Below, piece after piece: positions 8,933-18,142 of a stretch of 41,151 nucleotides of DNA. Source of the DNA: Protofrankia sp. CiP1_Cm_nod1 (GTDB lineage Bacteria; Actinomycetota; Actinomycetes; Frankiales; Frankiaceae); contig NZ_CAKKTM010000035.1 of the NCBI RefSeq assembly GCF_920888515.1, positions 1 through 41,151 on the forward strand. The letters are read 5' to 3'. Positions within the stretch are counted from its first letter, which is position 1, and the number at the start of each line of letters is the position of its first letter. Below the pieces are notes generated by a model, which had not been told where the DNA came from, ran no database searches, and saw only the letters and a program-made list of their open reading frames with translations. The translations under genes were made by a program, and so were the position numbers.

Positions 8933-10126
8933 CTATAACCAGTCTTTTTTCGCTGCGAGGATGCCGGCCTGGAACCGGCTGCGGGCACCCATCCGTCGCA
9001 TGAGATCGGCGATCATGCGACGGACCGTTCGTACCGACACGCCGAGGTGCCGGGCGGCGGCCTCGTCCTTGGCTCCGAGGCTCAACAGCCTCAGCAGGAG
9101 GCGTTCGGAGTCGCTTGGAGCGGAATTGTCAATCTGTTGTTTTTTTGTCTGCGAGGGGCCACCGCCCTGGTCGGGCTGGCCGCCCTGAGCGACCAGGCCG
9201 GCCAGGCTGGCCAGGCCGGCCGGGCCGGCCTGGCCGCGAACGCTGGAGAGGCCAGGGCTGTCACCCAACGTGGCCTGGCCGAAGGCGATGTGATCGAGGC
9301 CGGTGTGCCGGAGCCCGGCCTGGCCGAGCTCGCCAGCCCGTTCCAGGGGCCGCGCGGTCTTCCAGAGCTGGTCGAACAGCATCGTGGCCAGGCCTGTCAG
9401 CGCCGGCTCCCGGAGCAGCAGCGCGCAGCCGTGCTCCTCGCCCGGGCCGGATGTCAGCAGGAGCAGGGCGGTCTCGCGGTCGACCATGGCCATGTCCGCC
9501 AGCGGGGCGTCGGCCACCCGCAGCTCCAGGCCATCCGCGTCGACGGTGTCGCATCCGGCGGGAGCACCGTCCTGTGGGGCCGGGCGCGGCTGGATGGCGC
9601 GCACGACGACCCCGCGGCCAAGGGCCTGTAGCACCGCCTGGGTGCACTCCGCTGTCATGATCGATGACTGCCAGGGCCGGGTGTGCAGAACCAGCAGCTC
9701 CCGTTTGGCTCGGGCTACGAGATCGAGCAGCTGGTCCGCGACCGCTTCCACGCCCTTCAGCCGCACGGCGTCGACAGCTGGCTCCGGCTGCCGCTCCTGC
9801 CCCTGCATGTAGTCGGCGACCAGCACGCTCACCTGCATATGAGCGCGGATGAGTTCCTCCTGTTGGCGGATGAGCCGATCGTGTTGCTGTCGGAACAGCT
9901 GTTCGAGAGGGATCTCGGGATGGACGGCGACCAGCCGGTCGGGGCTCTCACGGGAGGGCACCAGCAGTGAGAGCGCGACGAGCCTGTCGCAGGCCTGCCG
10001 GACGGCGCCCGTGGGACATCCAAGGGCGATGCTCACCTCCTCGGCGCTCATGTCCTTCCGGCGCAGCCACATCCGGTAGGCGGCGAGAGCGATGCCATCG
10101 ATGCCGAGAAGATCGAACATCGTCAT
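8933..10126 (-). CDS. TrmB/LuxR-type transcriptional regulator, fifth gene of the conservon
   Basis: A 397-aa DNA-binding protein. The N-terminus (MTMFDLLGIDGIALAAYRMW onward) resembles a TrmB-type winged helix. The middle (KRELLVLHTRPWQSSIM and following) resembles the PLD-like/sensor part found in such actinobacterial regulators. The last 60 residues are a LuxR-type helix-turn-helix (LLLRLLSLGAKDEAAARHLG and then VSVRTVRRMIADLMRRMGA). A low-complexity Gly/Ala/Gln linker (about residues 298-335) is encoded by a GGCCAGGC-type DNA repeat. The ATG lies only 10 nt after the cvnD stop, so it is co-transcribed with the conservon. It is also the gene nearest the polyketide locus on the same strand, making it a plausible pathway regulator. 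Its ligand and targets are unknown. Confidence 0.8.
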   Translation of the reverse strand: MTMFDLLGIDGIALAAYRMWLRRKDMSAEEVSIALGCPTGAVRQACDRLVALSLLVPSRESPDRLVAVHPEIPLEQLFRQQHDRLIRQQEELIRAHMQVSVLVADYMQGQERQPEPAVDAVRLKGVEAVADQLLDLVARAKRELLVLHTRPWQSSIMTAECTQAVLQALGRGVVVRAIQPRPAPQDGAPAGCDTVDADGLELRVADAPLADMAMVDRETALLLLTSGPGEEHGCALLLREPALTGLATMLFDQLWKTARPLERAGELGQAGLRHTGLDHIAFGQATLGDSPGLSSVRGQAGPAGLASLAGLVAQGGQPDQGGGPSQTKKQQIDNSAPSDSERLLLRLLSLGAKDEAAARHLGVSVRTVRRMIADLMRRMGARSRFQAGILAAKKDWL

Positions 10127-10136
10127 CAGGCACGGC

Positions 10137-10793
10137 CTAGTCCACGCGGCTGCCGGCCCTGGGGAGGCCCCGTTGTGCCTCCTCGCTCGTGACCACGTCG
10201 AGGGAGTGACGGACCAGCGCGACCAGGGCCTGCCGGACGGACTCCCGCCGGCGCGCGTCGCAGAAGATGATGGGCCGGCGGGGGTCGACGTCGAGCGCTT
10301 TGCGGACCTCGTCGAGCCGGTATTCCCGGGCGCCCTCGAACCGGTTGACCGCCACCAGGAACGGAATATCCCGCTCCTCGAAGTAGTCGACCGCTGGGAA
10401 CGAGTCGGCGAGCCGGCGGGTGTCGACCAGGACGATGGCGCCGATGGCACCGAGAACCAGCTCGTCCCACATGAACCAGAAACGGTCCTGGCCAGGTGTG
10501 CCGAACAGGTAGAGAATCACGCTGTCGAGCAGCGTGATCCGGCCGAAATCCATGGCGACCGTCGTCGTGGTCTTGGTGCTGACCTGGGAGGTGTCGTCGA
10601 TGCCGAGGCTCGCCGAGGTCAGTGCGGCTTCGGTCGTGAGCGGGGGGATCTCACTGACCGTCCCGACAAAGGTCGTCTTTCCGGCGCCGAATCCGCCGGC
10701 AATTATGATTTTGACCGGGCTGGGTGCCGGGCTGGGTGCCGGGTTGGTCACCTGGCTGCCGACCGTGTGCGGTCTAGAGGGTCTGTAGTCCAT
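10137..10793 (-). CDS. cvnD: Conservon small GTPase-like ATP/GTP-binding protein
   Basis: A 218-aa Ras-like P-loop protein of the CvnD/MglA-related group that works with a membrane sensor, a roadblock protein and a DUF742 protein. P-loop GGFGAGKTT starts near residue 33. The switch region has GTPGQDR, and the guanine-specificity loop reads NRFE instead of NKxD, typical of this divergent family. The N-terminal tail is Pro/Ser-rich and the C-terminus (EEAQRGLPRAGSRVD) is short. The start overlaps the cvnC gene by 20 nt. The order cvnA-B-C-D is the standard conservon. Family knowledge suggests reversible membrane association controlled by the sensor kinase-like protein. Confidence 0.93.
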   Translation of the reverse strand: MDYRPSRPHTVGSQVTNPAPSPAPSPVKIIIAGGFGAGKTTFVGTVSEIPPLTTEAALTSASLGIDDTSQVSTKTTTTVAMDFGRITLLDSVILYLFGTPGQDRFWFMWDELVLGAIGAIVLVDTRRLADSFPAVDYFEERDIPFLVAVNRFEGAREYRLDEVRKALDVDPRRPIIFCDARRRESVRQALVALVRHSLDVVTSEEAQRGLPRAGSRVD

Positions 10794-11142
10794 CGAGCAC
10801 CTTTTCCATCAGCGTCACGTCGGGACGCTCGCTCGGTCGGGCTGGGCGGGTGACGCGTACGAGACCGGCATCGATCATGTCGCCGACGAGAACACGTGCC
10901 ACCCCGACCGGCAGGCTGAGCTGCGCGGATATTTCCGCGATCGACTGGATGCTCTGGCAGAGCAGCACGATGTTCCGTTGTTCTGGATCAAGAGTTCGGA
11001 CCATCGCACGCCCGTGCTCCGTCGTCGACACCAGAGCCACCAGCTCCAGCGCGCGATTGGCCGCCGGTCGCGTCCGGCCGCCGGTGACGGCATAGGGACG
11101 GACGACCGGACCTGCGTCGTCGTCGTACCACTCCTCGTCCAC
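10774..11142 (-). CDS. cvnC: DUF742 conservon protein
   Basis: A 122-aa DUF742 protein with the conserved RPYAVTGGRTRP near the N-terminus and a winged-helix-like segment (IAEISAQLSLPVGVARVLVG) followed by DMIDAGLVRV. In conservons it is thought to link the sensor complex to the GTPase. The GTG at 11142 has AGGAGG four bases upstream. The end overlaps cvnD by 20 nt. A 255-nt gap with a decamer repeat separates it from cvnB, which is unusual because cvn genes are commonly tightly packed. Confidence 0.93.
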   Translation of the reverse strand: MDEEWYDDDAGPVVRPYAVTGGRTRPAANRALELVALVSTTEHGRAMVRTLDPEQRNIVLLCQSIQSIAEISAQLSLPVGVARVLVGDMIDAGLVRVTRPARPSERPDVTLMEKVLDGLQTL

Positions 11143-11230
11143 CGGTCCTCCTGATCAGGGCTTGACAGTAATCGCTGAAGTTCGTCCTGCTGGAACTCGT
11201 CCCGTGAAAATCGTCTGGTCGAAGAATCCG

Positions 11231-11288
11231 CCGGCGGCGGTCGGCGGCGGTCGGCGGCGGTCGGCGGCGGTCGGCGGCGGTCGGCGGC
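11231..11288. repeat. 10-bp tandem repeat (TCGGCGGCGG), about 5.8 copies
   Basis: Perfect decamers run from 11241 to 11280, with degenerate copies at both ends. The array lies in the 255-nt non-coding space between cvnB and cvnC. A 10-bp period places each copy on the same helix face. G-rich runs on one strand could also fold. It is likely slippage-prone. Confidence 0.85.
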
Positions 11289-11397
11289 ACTGTGCCGGAA
11301 CCCGGCCCGACGACGACCGTCCGGGCCGGGTTCCGGCGGGAGCTCGCGCGGGTCACAGCAGCGGAACCCGGGCCGCCGCCAGGATTCCGGCTCGCTG

Positions 11398-11817
11398 TCA
11401 GCGAGGCAGCGCGGCCTGCATCTCGGCACGCAGCTCGGGGGTGAGGAACTCGCCGACACGGATGACCAGCAGCGCCATTTCGTAGGCGATCAGACCGATG
11501 TCGGCGCCGGGCGTGCTGAGAATGGCCAGACACGACCCGTCGCCCACCGCCGTGACGAAAAGAAATCCCTGTTCCATCTCGACGATCGTCTGGCGGACAC
11601 TGCCGCCGCCGAAGAAACGGCCGGCACCACGAGCCAGGCTGTTGAAGCCCGAGGCGACCGCGGCCAGCTGGTCGGCGGTTGTCCGGTTCATTCCGTTCGA
11701 GGTGGCGAGCAGGAGGCCGTCCGCCGACAACACGATGGCATGGGTGACCTCCGGGACTTTCCGCGTGAGGTTGTTCAGCAGCCAGTTCATGTTCTCGACC
11801 GGGCCGATGTGGCGCAT
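11398..11817 (-). CDS. cvnB: Roadblock/LC7 conservon protein
   Basis: A 139-aa roadblock/LC7-domain protein, the partner of the CvnD GTPase. Typical segments are MNWLLNNLTRKVPEVTHAIV, LSADGLLLATSNG, QLAAVASGFNSLA and LAILSTPGADIGLIAYEMA. These folds act as GTPase regulators in bacteria and eukaryotes. Its ATG shares one base with the cvnA stop (TAATG), implying coupled translation. The N-terminal MRHIGPVEN is short; an internal Met just before NWLLNNL is a possible alternative start, but the overlap arrangement favours the upstream one. Confidence 0.93.
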   Translation of the reverse strand: MRHIGPVENMNWLLNNLTRKVPEVTHAIVLSADGLLLATSNGMNRTTADQLAAVASGFNSLARGAGRFFGGGSVRQTIVEMEQGFLFVTAVGDGSCLAILSTPGADIGLIAYEMALLVIRVGEFLTPELRAEMQAALPR

Positions 11818-14651
11818 TACATCACCCTTTTCGCGTCGTCACCGTTCGGGTTCGGTCCCTCCTGCAGACCTCGGCCGAAGTTGGTCTGGAAGGAGGACAT
11901 CATGGATCGGATCTCGTCCGGTGACCGCGTTCCGCTGAGGAGCGACGGCGGCACGGGGCCGTTGGTGGGTGTCCCCCTGAGCTCAGGCGCGAGGCTGGCC
12001 CGCCGCTGCCGTCTGGGCAGTCCCGTCTCGTTGGGCTGCCCGGGCGGGGCGGCCGGCGCGGCCGACGCCTGGGAGAACCCGGAGCCGGCACCTGGGAACG
12101 GGTCCGCCGGGGGGGTGCTCCTCCTGCGGCTGGGCAGGGCAGGCTGTCGCTGCGCGTCCAGCGGCTCGGCCCACCGGTCCTCTGGCTGCGGCCAGCCGGA
12201 GGACGCGCTGGGCGCGTCGTCCCAGCGGGCGGAGGCAGGCGGCGGTGGGGCGGGGATGCCCGAGGGCTGCTCGGCCCAGGCGTTGGGCTCGAGCGCCAGG
12301 TTGGAGCGCGGACGCTCCCGTGGATGGTCGTTCCCGGCGCTGCCGCCGGCGCCGTTGTCGATCTCCCCGTCGCCGAGCTGGTCGGATTCGGTGACGAACC
12401 AGCTTGAACGGATCGTGGGGAAGACCGGCAGATCGTCCATGAGCGGCCAGTCCTCGCCGCCACCACCGCTACCGCCGGCGCCGTTGCCGGTGGGCGCTAT
12501 CGGTGACGCGCTCATCGACAGCAGCTCGCTGGTGTCGAAGGAGCCGGCGAAGGGGATCGGGCCGCTCAGCGGGTCCGGATCGTCCATGGGGATCGGGTCC
12601 CGCAGTGAGAGCGGCTTGCCGATGGCGAGCGAATCGGTGAACGCGGCCGGGTCACCGAGGTCGATGGAAGCGTCCAGCGGCGCGTCCAGGGAGGCACCCA
12701 GCGGTATGTCCAGGGCCGGCGCCTTGACCCGCTCGGGCCTGGCCGTGGCCGGTGCCTCCTGCGGGGCGTCGTCGATCTCGCGCAGCAGGTCGCTCGGGAC
12801 CAGGACGATGGCCAGGGTGCCGCCGTACGGCGACGGCCGCAGCCGGACCTGGATGTCGTGCCGCTGGGCGAGCCGGCCGACCACGAACAGGCCCAGCCGC
12901 TCGCTGGTACGCAGGTCGAACGGGGGCGGGTTGCTCAGCCGCTCGTTGATCTCGGTGTATTCCTCGTCGGTCATGCCCAGGCCGCGGTCCTCGACCTCGA
13001 TCACGGATCCGTTGGAGACCTGGTGCCCGGACACGTGCACGGGGGTGTGCGGCGGGGAGAAGGAGGTGGCGTTCTCGATCAGCTCCGCGAGCATGTGGAT
13101 CACGTCACCGACGGCGTGCCCGCCGATGGCGGAACCGGCGATCGGCAGCACCTTCACCCGGGTGTAGTCCTCGACCTCGGCGACCGCGCCACGCACGACG
13201 TCCTTGATCGGGACTGGCCGCCGCCAGCCACGGGCGGGCTTCGCTCCGGAGAGCACGATCAGGTCCTCGGCGTGACGGCGCATGCGGGTCGCCAGGTGGT
13301 CGAGCCGGAACAGCTCGGCCAGCTCGTCCGGGTCGGTCTCCTTGCGCTCCAGCGCGTCGATGACCTTCAGCTGACGGTGGATGAGCGCCTGGCTGCGGCG
13401 GGCGAGGTTGAGGAAGGTGTCGCCGATGCTCTTGCGCATCGCCGCCTGCTCGACGGCGGTGCGCACGGCGACCTGGTGGACGGTGCCGAACGCCTCGCCC
13501 ACCTGCCCGATCTCGTCCCTCGTCCCGATCCGGACGGGGAACACCTCGGTCTCGACCTGGACCTGCTCGCCGCGGTGCAGCCGTTCCACGACGCTGGGCA
13601 GGCTGTCGTTGGCCACCTCGAGGGCAGCCCCCCGCAGCCGCCGGAGCTGACGGATCATGGGGCTCGCGACGAGCAGCGAGATGCCGATCGACGCGGCCAG
13701 GACCAGCGCGACGAGGAGGCTGCTCAGCCAGGCGCTGCGGGTCGCGTGCGAGTCGATCGCATTGCTCTCCTTCGTCAGGTCGGCCGCGATCAGGTTTTCC
13801 ACCAGGCGGAACCTGGAGATCTTGTCGGCCATGGCTTCCAGGACGCGCTGGCCGTCGAGGGTGATCGGCTGGTTCATCTGGGTCGCGGACACGATGGTGT
13901 CGCGCGTCTGGGAGACGCTGGTCGCGACCGGTCCGACCGTTTTGTCGTAAAAGTCCTGTTCTTCCTGGGATGCGATGGTACGGAACTGCGCGATCCAGGC
14001 ATCCTCGGCGCCGGCGTTCGTCTGCGCCTGTTTGATGACCGCGACATTGGTCTGGTGGAAGAGGATCACCGAGAGGCTGCCGCGTTGCTGGGCGGCCGCC
14101 TCTCTCGCCCGCGACACGCTGGTGAGGGCGCCGACATAGTTGATCAGTTTGGCGTTGTCGGTACCGGCTCCCACCTGGGCGATCAGGTCGAGCAGATTGT
14201 TGATGTTTTTGTTGAAGAACTCCGTGTTCTTCACCCGGTCGGTCTGCCGCTGGTCGATCGCCTGCCGCTGGTCGGGGACCTGGTCGAGCTGACGCTGGAT
14301 GGCGTCCATGGCCGGCCGTAGGTCCCTGGTCACGCTGCCGGGGAGCCTGGTCGCGTCCTGTTGGTAGGTCGTGATGGCGACGTCGGTCGGGCCGCGCCTG
14401 GCCCGCATCTCCTCGAGGCCCTCGCGGAATTGGCTGCCCACGACCGCGGACGAGGCATAGCGTTCCTGCTGGAGGGCGTCAATAAGATCGTTGACTTTGG
14501 TTGAGAAGGCTGCGAGGTCCCGGACCCGGCTGCTTGCGTCGACGCTCGCAAGGTCGGCGCGCACCTGGAGGGCGCTAAAAACGGTCAACGCCACCAGCGG
14601 GAGGATGAGAATGGCTACCAACTTGGAGCGGATTGGCCAGTTCTGGAGCAT
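11817..14651 (-). CDS. cvnA: Conservon sensor histidine-kinase-like protein with NIT domain
   Basis: A 944-aa membrane protein. Transmembrane segment 1 is at about residues 10-30. An extracytoplasmic all-helical nitrate/nitrite-sensing (NIT) type domain follows (about 40-300), then transmembrane segment 2 (about 306-328) and a HAMP-like region. The GHKL ATPase-like domain (about 510-640) has N-box HMLAELIENATSFSPP, then EVEDRGLGM and RLGLFVVGRLAQRH. A roughly 300-residue Pro/Ser/Gly-rich cytoplasmic tail completes it. As in other CvnA proteins no textbook phospho-acceptor H-box is evident, although RRSQALIHRQLKVIDALER occupies its place. The ATG at 14651 has AAGGAGAGG upstream. It heads the operon cvnA-B-C-D-regulator. 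The signal sensed cannot be read from sequence. Confidence 0.92.
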   Translation of the reverse strand: MLQNWPIRSKLVAILILPLVALTVFSALQVRADLASVDASSRVRDLAAFSTKVNDLIDALQQERYASSAVVGSQFREGLEEMRARRGPTDVAITTYQQDATRLPGSVTRDLRPAMDAIQRQLDQVPDQRQAIDQRQTDRVKNTEFFNKNINNLLDLIAQVGAGTDNAKLINYVGALTSVSRAREAAAQQRGSLSVILFHQTNVAVIKQAQTNAGAEDAWIAQFRTIASQEEQDFYDKTVGPVATSVSQTRDTIVSATQMNQPITLDGQRVLEAMADKISRFRLVENLIAADLTKESNAIDSHATRSAWLSSLLVALVLAASIGISLLVASPMIRQLRRLRGAALEVANDSLPSVVERLHRGEQVQVETEVFPVRIGTRDEIGQVGEAFGTVHQVAVRTAVEQAAMRKSIGDTFLNLARRSQALIHRQLKVIDALERKETDPDELAELFRLDHLATRMRRHAEDLIVLSGAKPARGWRRPVPIKDVVRGAVAEVEDYTRVKVLPIAGSAIGGHAVGDVIHMLAELIENATSFSPPHTPVHVSGHQVSNGSVIEVEDRGLGMTDEEYTEINERLSNPPPFDLRTSERLGLFVVGRLAQRHDIQVRLRPSPYGGTLAIVLVPSDLLREIDDAPQEAPATARPERVKAPALDIPLGASLDAPLDASIDLGDPAAFTDSLAIGKPLSLRDPIPMDDPDPLSGPIPFAGSFDTSELLSMSASPIAPTGNGAGGSGGGGEDWPLMDDLPVFPTIRSSWFVTESDQLGDGEIDNGAGGSAGNDHPRERPRSNLALEPNAWAEQPSGIPAPPPPASARWDDAPSASSGWPQPEDRWAEPLDAQRQPALPSRRRSTPPADPFPGAGSGFSQASAAPAAPPGQPNETGLPRRQRRASLAPELRGTPTNGPVPPSLLSGTRSPDEIRSMMSSFQTNFGRGLQEGPNPNGDDAKRVM

Positions 14652-15289
14652 CCGATCCTCTCCTTCGACGCAGTGTCCTGACGCCTTGTCGGGGCGAGCG
14701 TTCTGGTTCGGCGTTCCGTGTGCCGGCTTACACCTCGACCCACGGTGAAGACCGTGGCCGCGGCTCTTTCCCCCTGGGCGGGACAACTGTACCCGGGCTA
14801 TTAAGCACGCCTGGAACAGGGGTATAGAGGTCGTGGGGAAGGGGCTCGAACCGGATCAATGGTCGATCACCGGCCGACCGTCCGGCCATGGTCCGGGCGG
14901 CCCGCCAGCCGGCTCCGGGATAGGCGCAGATGATATTTGTGATGGATTGCACGGCCCGATGATCGACGTTCGTCGTTGTGGCTGGCGGGCTGTGAAAAGG
15001 CTGCTCGTGGGCGGGTGTGTGTTTACGGATTGTGGCTCGGTAGACGGCCGAGTTGAAAGGCGGTGGACATCGAGCTGTACCGGGAATGGTCCGGAATCTG
15101 TCCCCAAACTGTCCCGGCCGCCCGTGACCGGCGGGTTGGGGACCGGAAACTGCAACAACCAGGTGTCCTTCGGACCACTACCCGGTGCCGGTAACCGGGA
15201 AATCACCGCCACGGTCACCCGCCGGTAGTGGGCCGGCGTTGATGGTGCCGGGACAGGCGGCACCGGTCAGGCGCCCGCCACCCCGCCGA
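14652..15289. promoter_or_regulatory. Non-coding space upstream of the conservon
   Basis: 638 nt between cvnA and the end of the kinase-Fn3 gene (15290). No open frame has both a ribosome binding site and plausible protein sequence. It must contain the conservon promoter on the minus strand and the 3' end of the kinase transcript. A hairpin near 15244-15264 is listed separately. I cannot assign a promoter with confidence. Confidence 0.4.
15244..15264 (-). terminator. Hairpin downstream of kinase gene, possible terminator
   Basis: Perfect 7-bp stem GGTGCCG (15244-15250) / CGGCACC (15258-15264) with a 7-nt loop, starting 26 nt after the kinase-Fn3 stop. There is no T-run, as is common for high-GC actinobacterial terminators, so the call rests on position and stem only. 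Confidence 0.35.
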
Positions 15290-17824
15290 TCATTCCGACG
15301 GGGTGGACCGGGTCCCGGCCCGGGCTGTCACGTGGGCGCCGTTGGGCACCGCGCGCGCCTCGCCGCCCGCCCGGACAAGGGGATACACGGCGAAGTAGTA
15401 GGTGGCCCCGTCCCGCGGGTCCCGCAGGTGCCAGCCGCCTCCGATCTCCAGGCTGCTGTTGGTGACCTTCGCGCGCCGGGCGGCCGGGTCGTCCGGCCCG
15501 GTGGGGGCGGTGTCGTGCCGCCACAGCACGCGGGCCTCGGTGATGCCCGGCGGCATCTGGAACGTCAGAGTGATCGTGTTGCCGTGGTCCACGGCCCGCA
15601 GCGCCCGGATGTGCGGCCCCGGCTGGTGCCGGATGGAACGGCCGACGACCGCCCTGTGCTCGGCGATGCTGATCGGTGTGTACACCGTCGGATCGGCTGC
15701 CGGATCGGCCGTCGGGCCGGGTGCCGCGGTGTCGACCAGGCGTCCACGCCGGCTGGAGCCGACCAGGCGTTCCCGTCCCCGCAGGGAGGCGGTGGACAGC
15801 TCGTGATCAACAGGGCCGAACGGTTCCGGCTCCGCCACCGGCCGCGGGCCGTGCTCGTGGCCCGCCGGGCCACCGCCGGGGATCTCCCGCACGGATGCCT
15901 CGGCCTCACCCCCGGCCCCGGCTCCCGTGCTGGTTCCCGGTCCGGCTCCGGCCGCCGGGCCGGGCGAATCCGCCGGTGCCTCGGTGGCATAGACCCGGAC
16001 CAGCGCGCCGGGCACCGTCGTCCACCGCAGGACCGTCGTCCCGCCGCTGTCGTCCACCTCGAGGTCCAGGACGGGCCGGGGCCGCCTGACCACGGTCACG
16101 ACCACATCGACCCCGTTGGTGTGGGCCAGCGCGCCGAAGGGATCCGGGTAGGACACCCGCACCCGGTACCGGTAGGTCGCCCCGGTCTGCACGTCGCGGT
16201 CGACATGGCGTCCGCCGGTGGAGCGCAGGCGGCGGGCGGCCCCCCGGAACGGCGAGGACTCGTCGAAGGCCCGCTCGATCAGCACGTCGTCGTAGCCCGC
16301 GTCGAGCTGCCAGGACAGGGCCACACCATCGCCGTCCATGTGGGCGCGCAGGTTGGTGACCTCCGGGACGATCACCAGTGGTGGGGTGCGGACCGGTTTC
16401 GACCGTCTGCCGCCAGCCGTCGACATCACCTCGTGCCAGACCGTCACTCCCCGGGGCACGCCCGCGTCGGACAGCTCGGTCGAGCCGGTCGTGCCCAGGC
16501 TGCGCTCGAACCGCCCGCCCGGCGCGCTCGGGTCGGCGACCACCCGCAGGACGCGGAAGGCGACCGGCCCTGACGAGTGCGGCGGGGTCCACCGCAGGAG
16601 CACCGCGCCGTTGTCCTCCCTGGCGGTGAGGTTGGACGGCGGCGCGAGCGCGCCGGGCTCGCTGGTCCCGGTGGGGCCGTTGGCGTCAGCGGCGCGGTCG
16701 TCGTCGGCGCCGGCGGGACCGGCGTCCTTCGGCCGTGGGCGGTCCGCCCCGTCCACAGCGGCGGTGCCGCTGCCTCCGGAGGAACCGCTGCCTCCGGAGG
16801 AACCGCTGCCACTCTCGTCAACGACGGTGCCGCCGCTGCCGACAACGGTGCTGCCGCTGTCGGGGATGGTGCCGAAGGAGTAGCGGGTGCCGACGTCGTC
16901 ACGGCGGACGATCCTTGAGTGCCCGCCGTTCTGCGTCCCTGTCGATGTCCCTGTCGATGTCCCGGTCCGCGCCGGGGTGGGCGGCGTGCCGCCCGGCCGT
17001 GCCGCGGCGATGTCCGCCAGCAGCTGGCGTGCCTGCCGCGCGGACATGCGCACGCGCGGGTCCTTCTCAAGCAGGCTGGTCAGGACATCGACCAGCGGGC
17101 CGGCGAGCCTGGTCGGCGTCGGCGGCTGGAACAGGATCGCCGCCACCATCGCCGCGAAGGTCTCCCGGTAGAACGGTGGCCTGCCCTCCACCGCGAAATA
17201 GAGGGTCGCGCCGAGGCCGAACAGGTCGGCCTCCGGGGTGGCGGGCTCACCGTTGAGCCGTTCCGGCGACATGTACGAGGGCGTGCCGAGCACCCCGGTG
17301 ACGGTGAGGGCGGAGTCGCTGTCCCGGGTGGCGATGCCGAAGTCCGTCAGCACCACCCGGCCGTCCGTGCCGATCAGTACGTTCGAGGGCTTCACGTCCC
17401 GGTGCAGGATGCCGAAGGCGTGGGCGGCATCCAGGGCATCGCTGATCGCGACCCCGACGCGGGCGACCTCGGCGACCGGTAACGGTCCATGGCCGCGGAC
17501 CAGTTGGAGCAGCGACTGGGACGGCACGAGCTCCATCACGATCCATGGCAGGCCGTTCTCGACGACGACGTCGAGGATGGTCACCACGTGCGGGTGGCTG
17601 CGCAGTCTCGCGGCGTGCCGGGCCTCCCGCAGCGCCCGCTCGACCCGGTCGGCGCGCTCGGACAGGTCGAGGCCGTCCTCGAGGTCGATCTCCTTGAGCG
17701 CGGCATCGGTCAGCAGCACTTCGTCGAAGGCGCGCCAGACCGTGCCCATTCCGCCGGCGCCGAGCCGTTCGATGAGCCGGTACCGACCGGCCACCAGGCG
17801 GTTCACCTCTGGAGCGGCAGCCAC
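15290..17824 (-). CDS. Soluble Ser/Thr protein kinase with C-terminal Fn3-like repeats
   Basis: An 844-aa Hanks-type kinase. Kinase domain at about residues 10-270: glycine loop LGAGGMGTVWRA, Lys in DAALKEIDL, catalytic loop HRDVKPSN, DFG and SYMSPE, so it should be active. A Gly/Thr/Ser-rich linker (about 275-390) follows. Then come about four fibronectin-III-like beta modules, starting at PPSNLTAREDNGAVLLRW, VTNLRAHMDGDGVALSWQL, PVLDLEVDDSGGTTVLRW and IRALRAVDHGNTITLTFQM. No transmembrane helix is visible, unlike PknB. The GTG at 17824 is preferred because GGAGG lies upstream; an in-frame ATG at 17872 has no such site. The Fn3-like modules may bind substrates or carbohydrate/protein partners. 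Targets are unknown. Confidence 0.88.
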   Translation of the reverse strand: MAAAPEVNRLVAGRYRLIERLGAGGMGTVWRAFDEVLLTDAALKEIDLEDGLDLSERADRVERALREARHAARLRSHPHVVTILDVVVENGLPWIVMELVPSQSLLQLVRGHGPLPVAEVARVGVAISDALDAAHAFGILHRDVKPSNVLIGTDGRVVLTDFGIATRDSDSALTVTGVLGTPSYMSPERLNGEPATPEADLFGLGATLYFAVEGRPPFYRETFAAMVAAILFQPPTPTRLAGPLVDVLTSLLEKDPRVRMSARQARQLLADIAAARPGGTPPTPARTGTSTGTSTGTQNGGHSRIVRRDDVGTRYSFGTIPDSGSTVVGSGGTVVDESGSGSSGGSGSSGGSGTAAVDGADRPRPKDAGPAGADDDRAADANGPTGTSEPGALAPPSNLTAREDNGAVLLRWTPPHSSGPVAFRVLRVVADPSAPGGRFERSLGTTGSTELSDAGVPRGVTVWHEVMSTAGGRRSKPVRTPPLVIVPEVTNLRAHMDGDGVALSWQLDAGYDDVLIERAFDESSPFRGAARRLRSTGGRHVDRDVQTGATYRYRVRVSYPDPFGALAHTNGVDVVVTVVRRPRPVLDLEVDDSGGTTVLRWTTVPGALVRVYATEAPADSPGPAAGAGPGTSTGAGAGGEAEASVREIPGGGPAGHEHGPRPVAEPEPFGPVDHELSTASLRGRERLVGSSRRGRLVDTAAPGPTADPAADPTVYTPISIAEHRAVVGRSIRHQPGPHIRALRAVDHGNTITLTFQMPPGITEARVLWRHDTAPTGPDDPAARRAKVTNSSLEIGGGWHLRDPRDGATYYFAVYPLVRAGGEARAVPNGAHVTARAGTRSTPSE

Positions 17825-18142
17825 GTCGCCCCCTCCGTGATGTTTTCGTACCGCGTTCTCCCAGTGCAGCATGCCACTTGGGCCGGGGGCCGGTGCCCGT
17901 GGCGTCGCCGGGCCGTCAGGTGCTCCGAGGCCGCCGGCCGGAAAGCCGGGCCAGCAGGCCCGGCCGGGAAGCCCACCAGGTGTCCCCGGGTGGCGGCGCG
18001 GCGGTGGGGTGGTGCTTTAGTGGTCGGCGAACCGGTGCCGGCGGCCCGACCGCCGTGGTCACCGCGGTGACCTCTGATGCCGCTGCCGCACAATGGTGAC
18101 CATTCGTCATTACTGCCGTTCTTGCTGTGACTGGAGGTGTCA
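17825..18142. promoter_or_regulatory. Divergent promoter region between kinase and lipoprotein genes
   Basis: 318 nt between two divergently transcribed genes, so both promoters are expected here. I see no convincing gene and no clear sigma-factor consensus that I would defend. Confidence 0.35.

Noticed and set aside
11740-13167. Long plus-strand frame antisense to cvnA
   Set aside because: Ser/Gly/Arg-rich translation typical of antisense shadows in GC-rich genes; no ribosome binding site or domain.
14833-15263. Open frames of 131-135 codons on both strands upstream of cvnA
   Set aside because: Neither has a ribosome binding site or a protein-like pattern; treated as promoter region.
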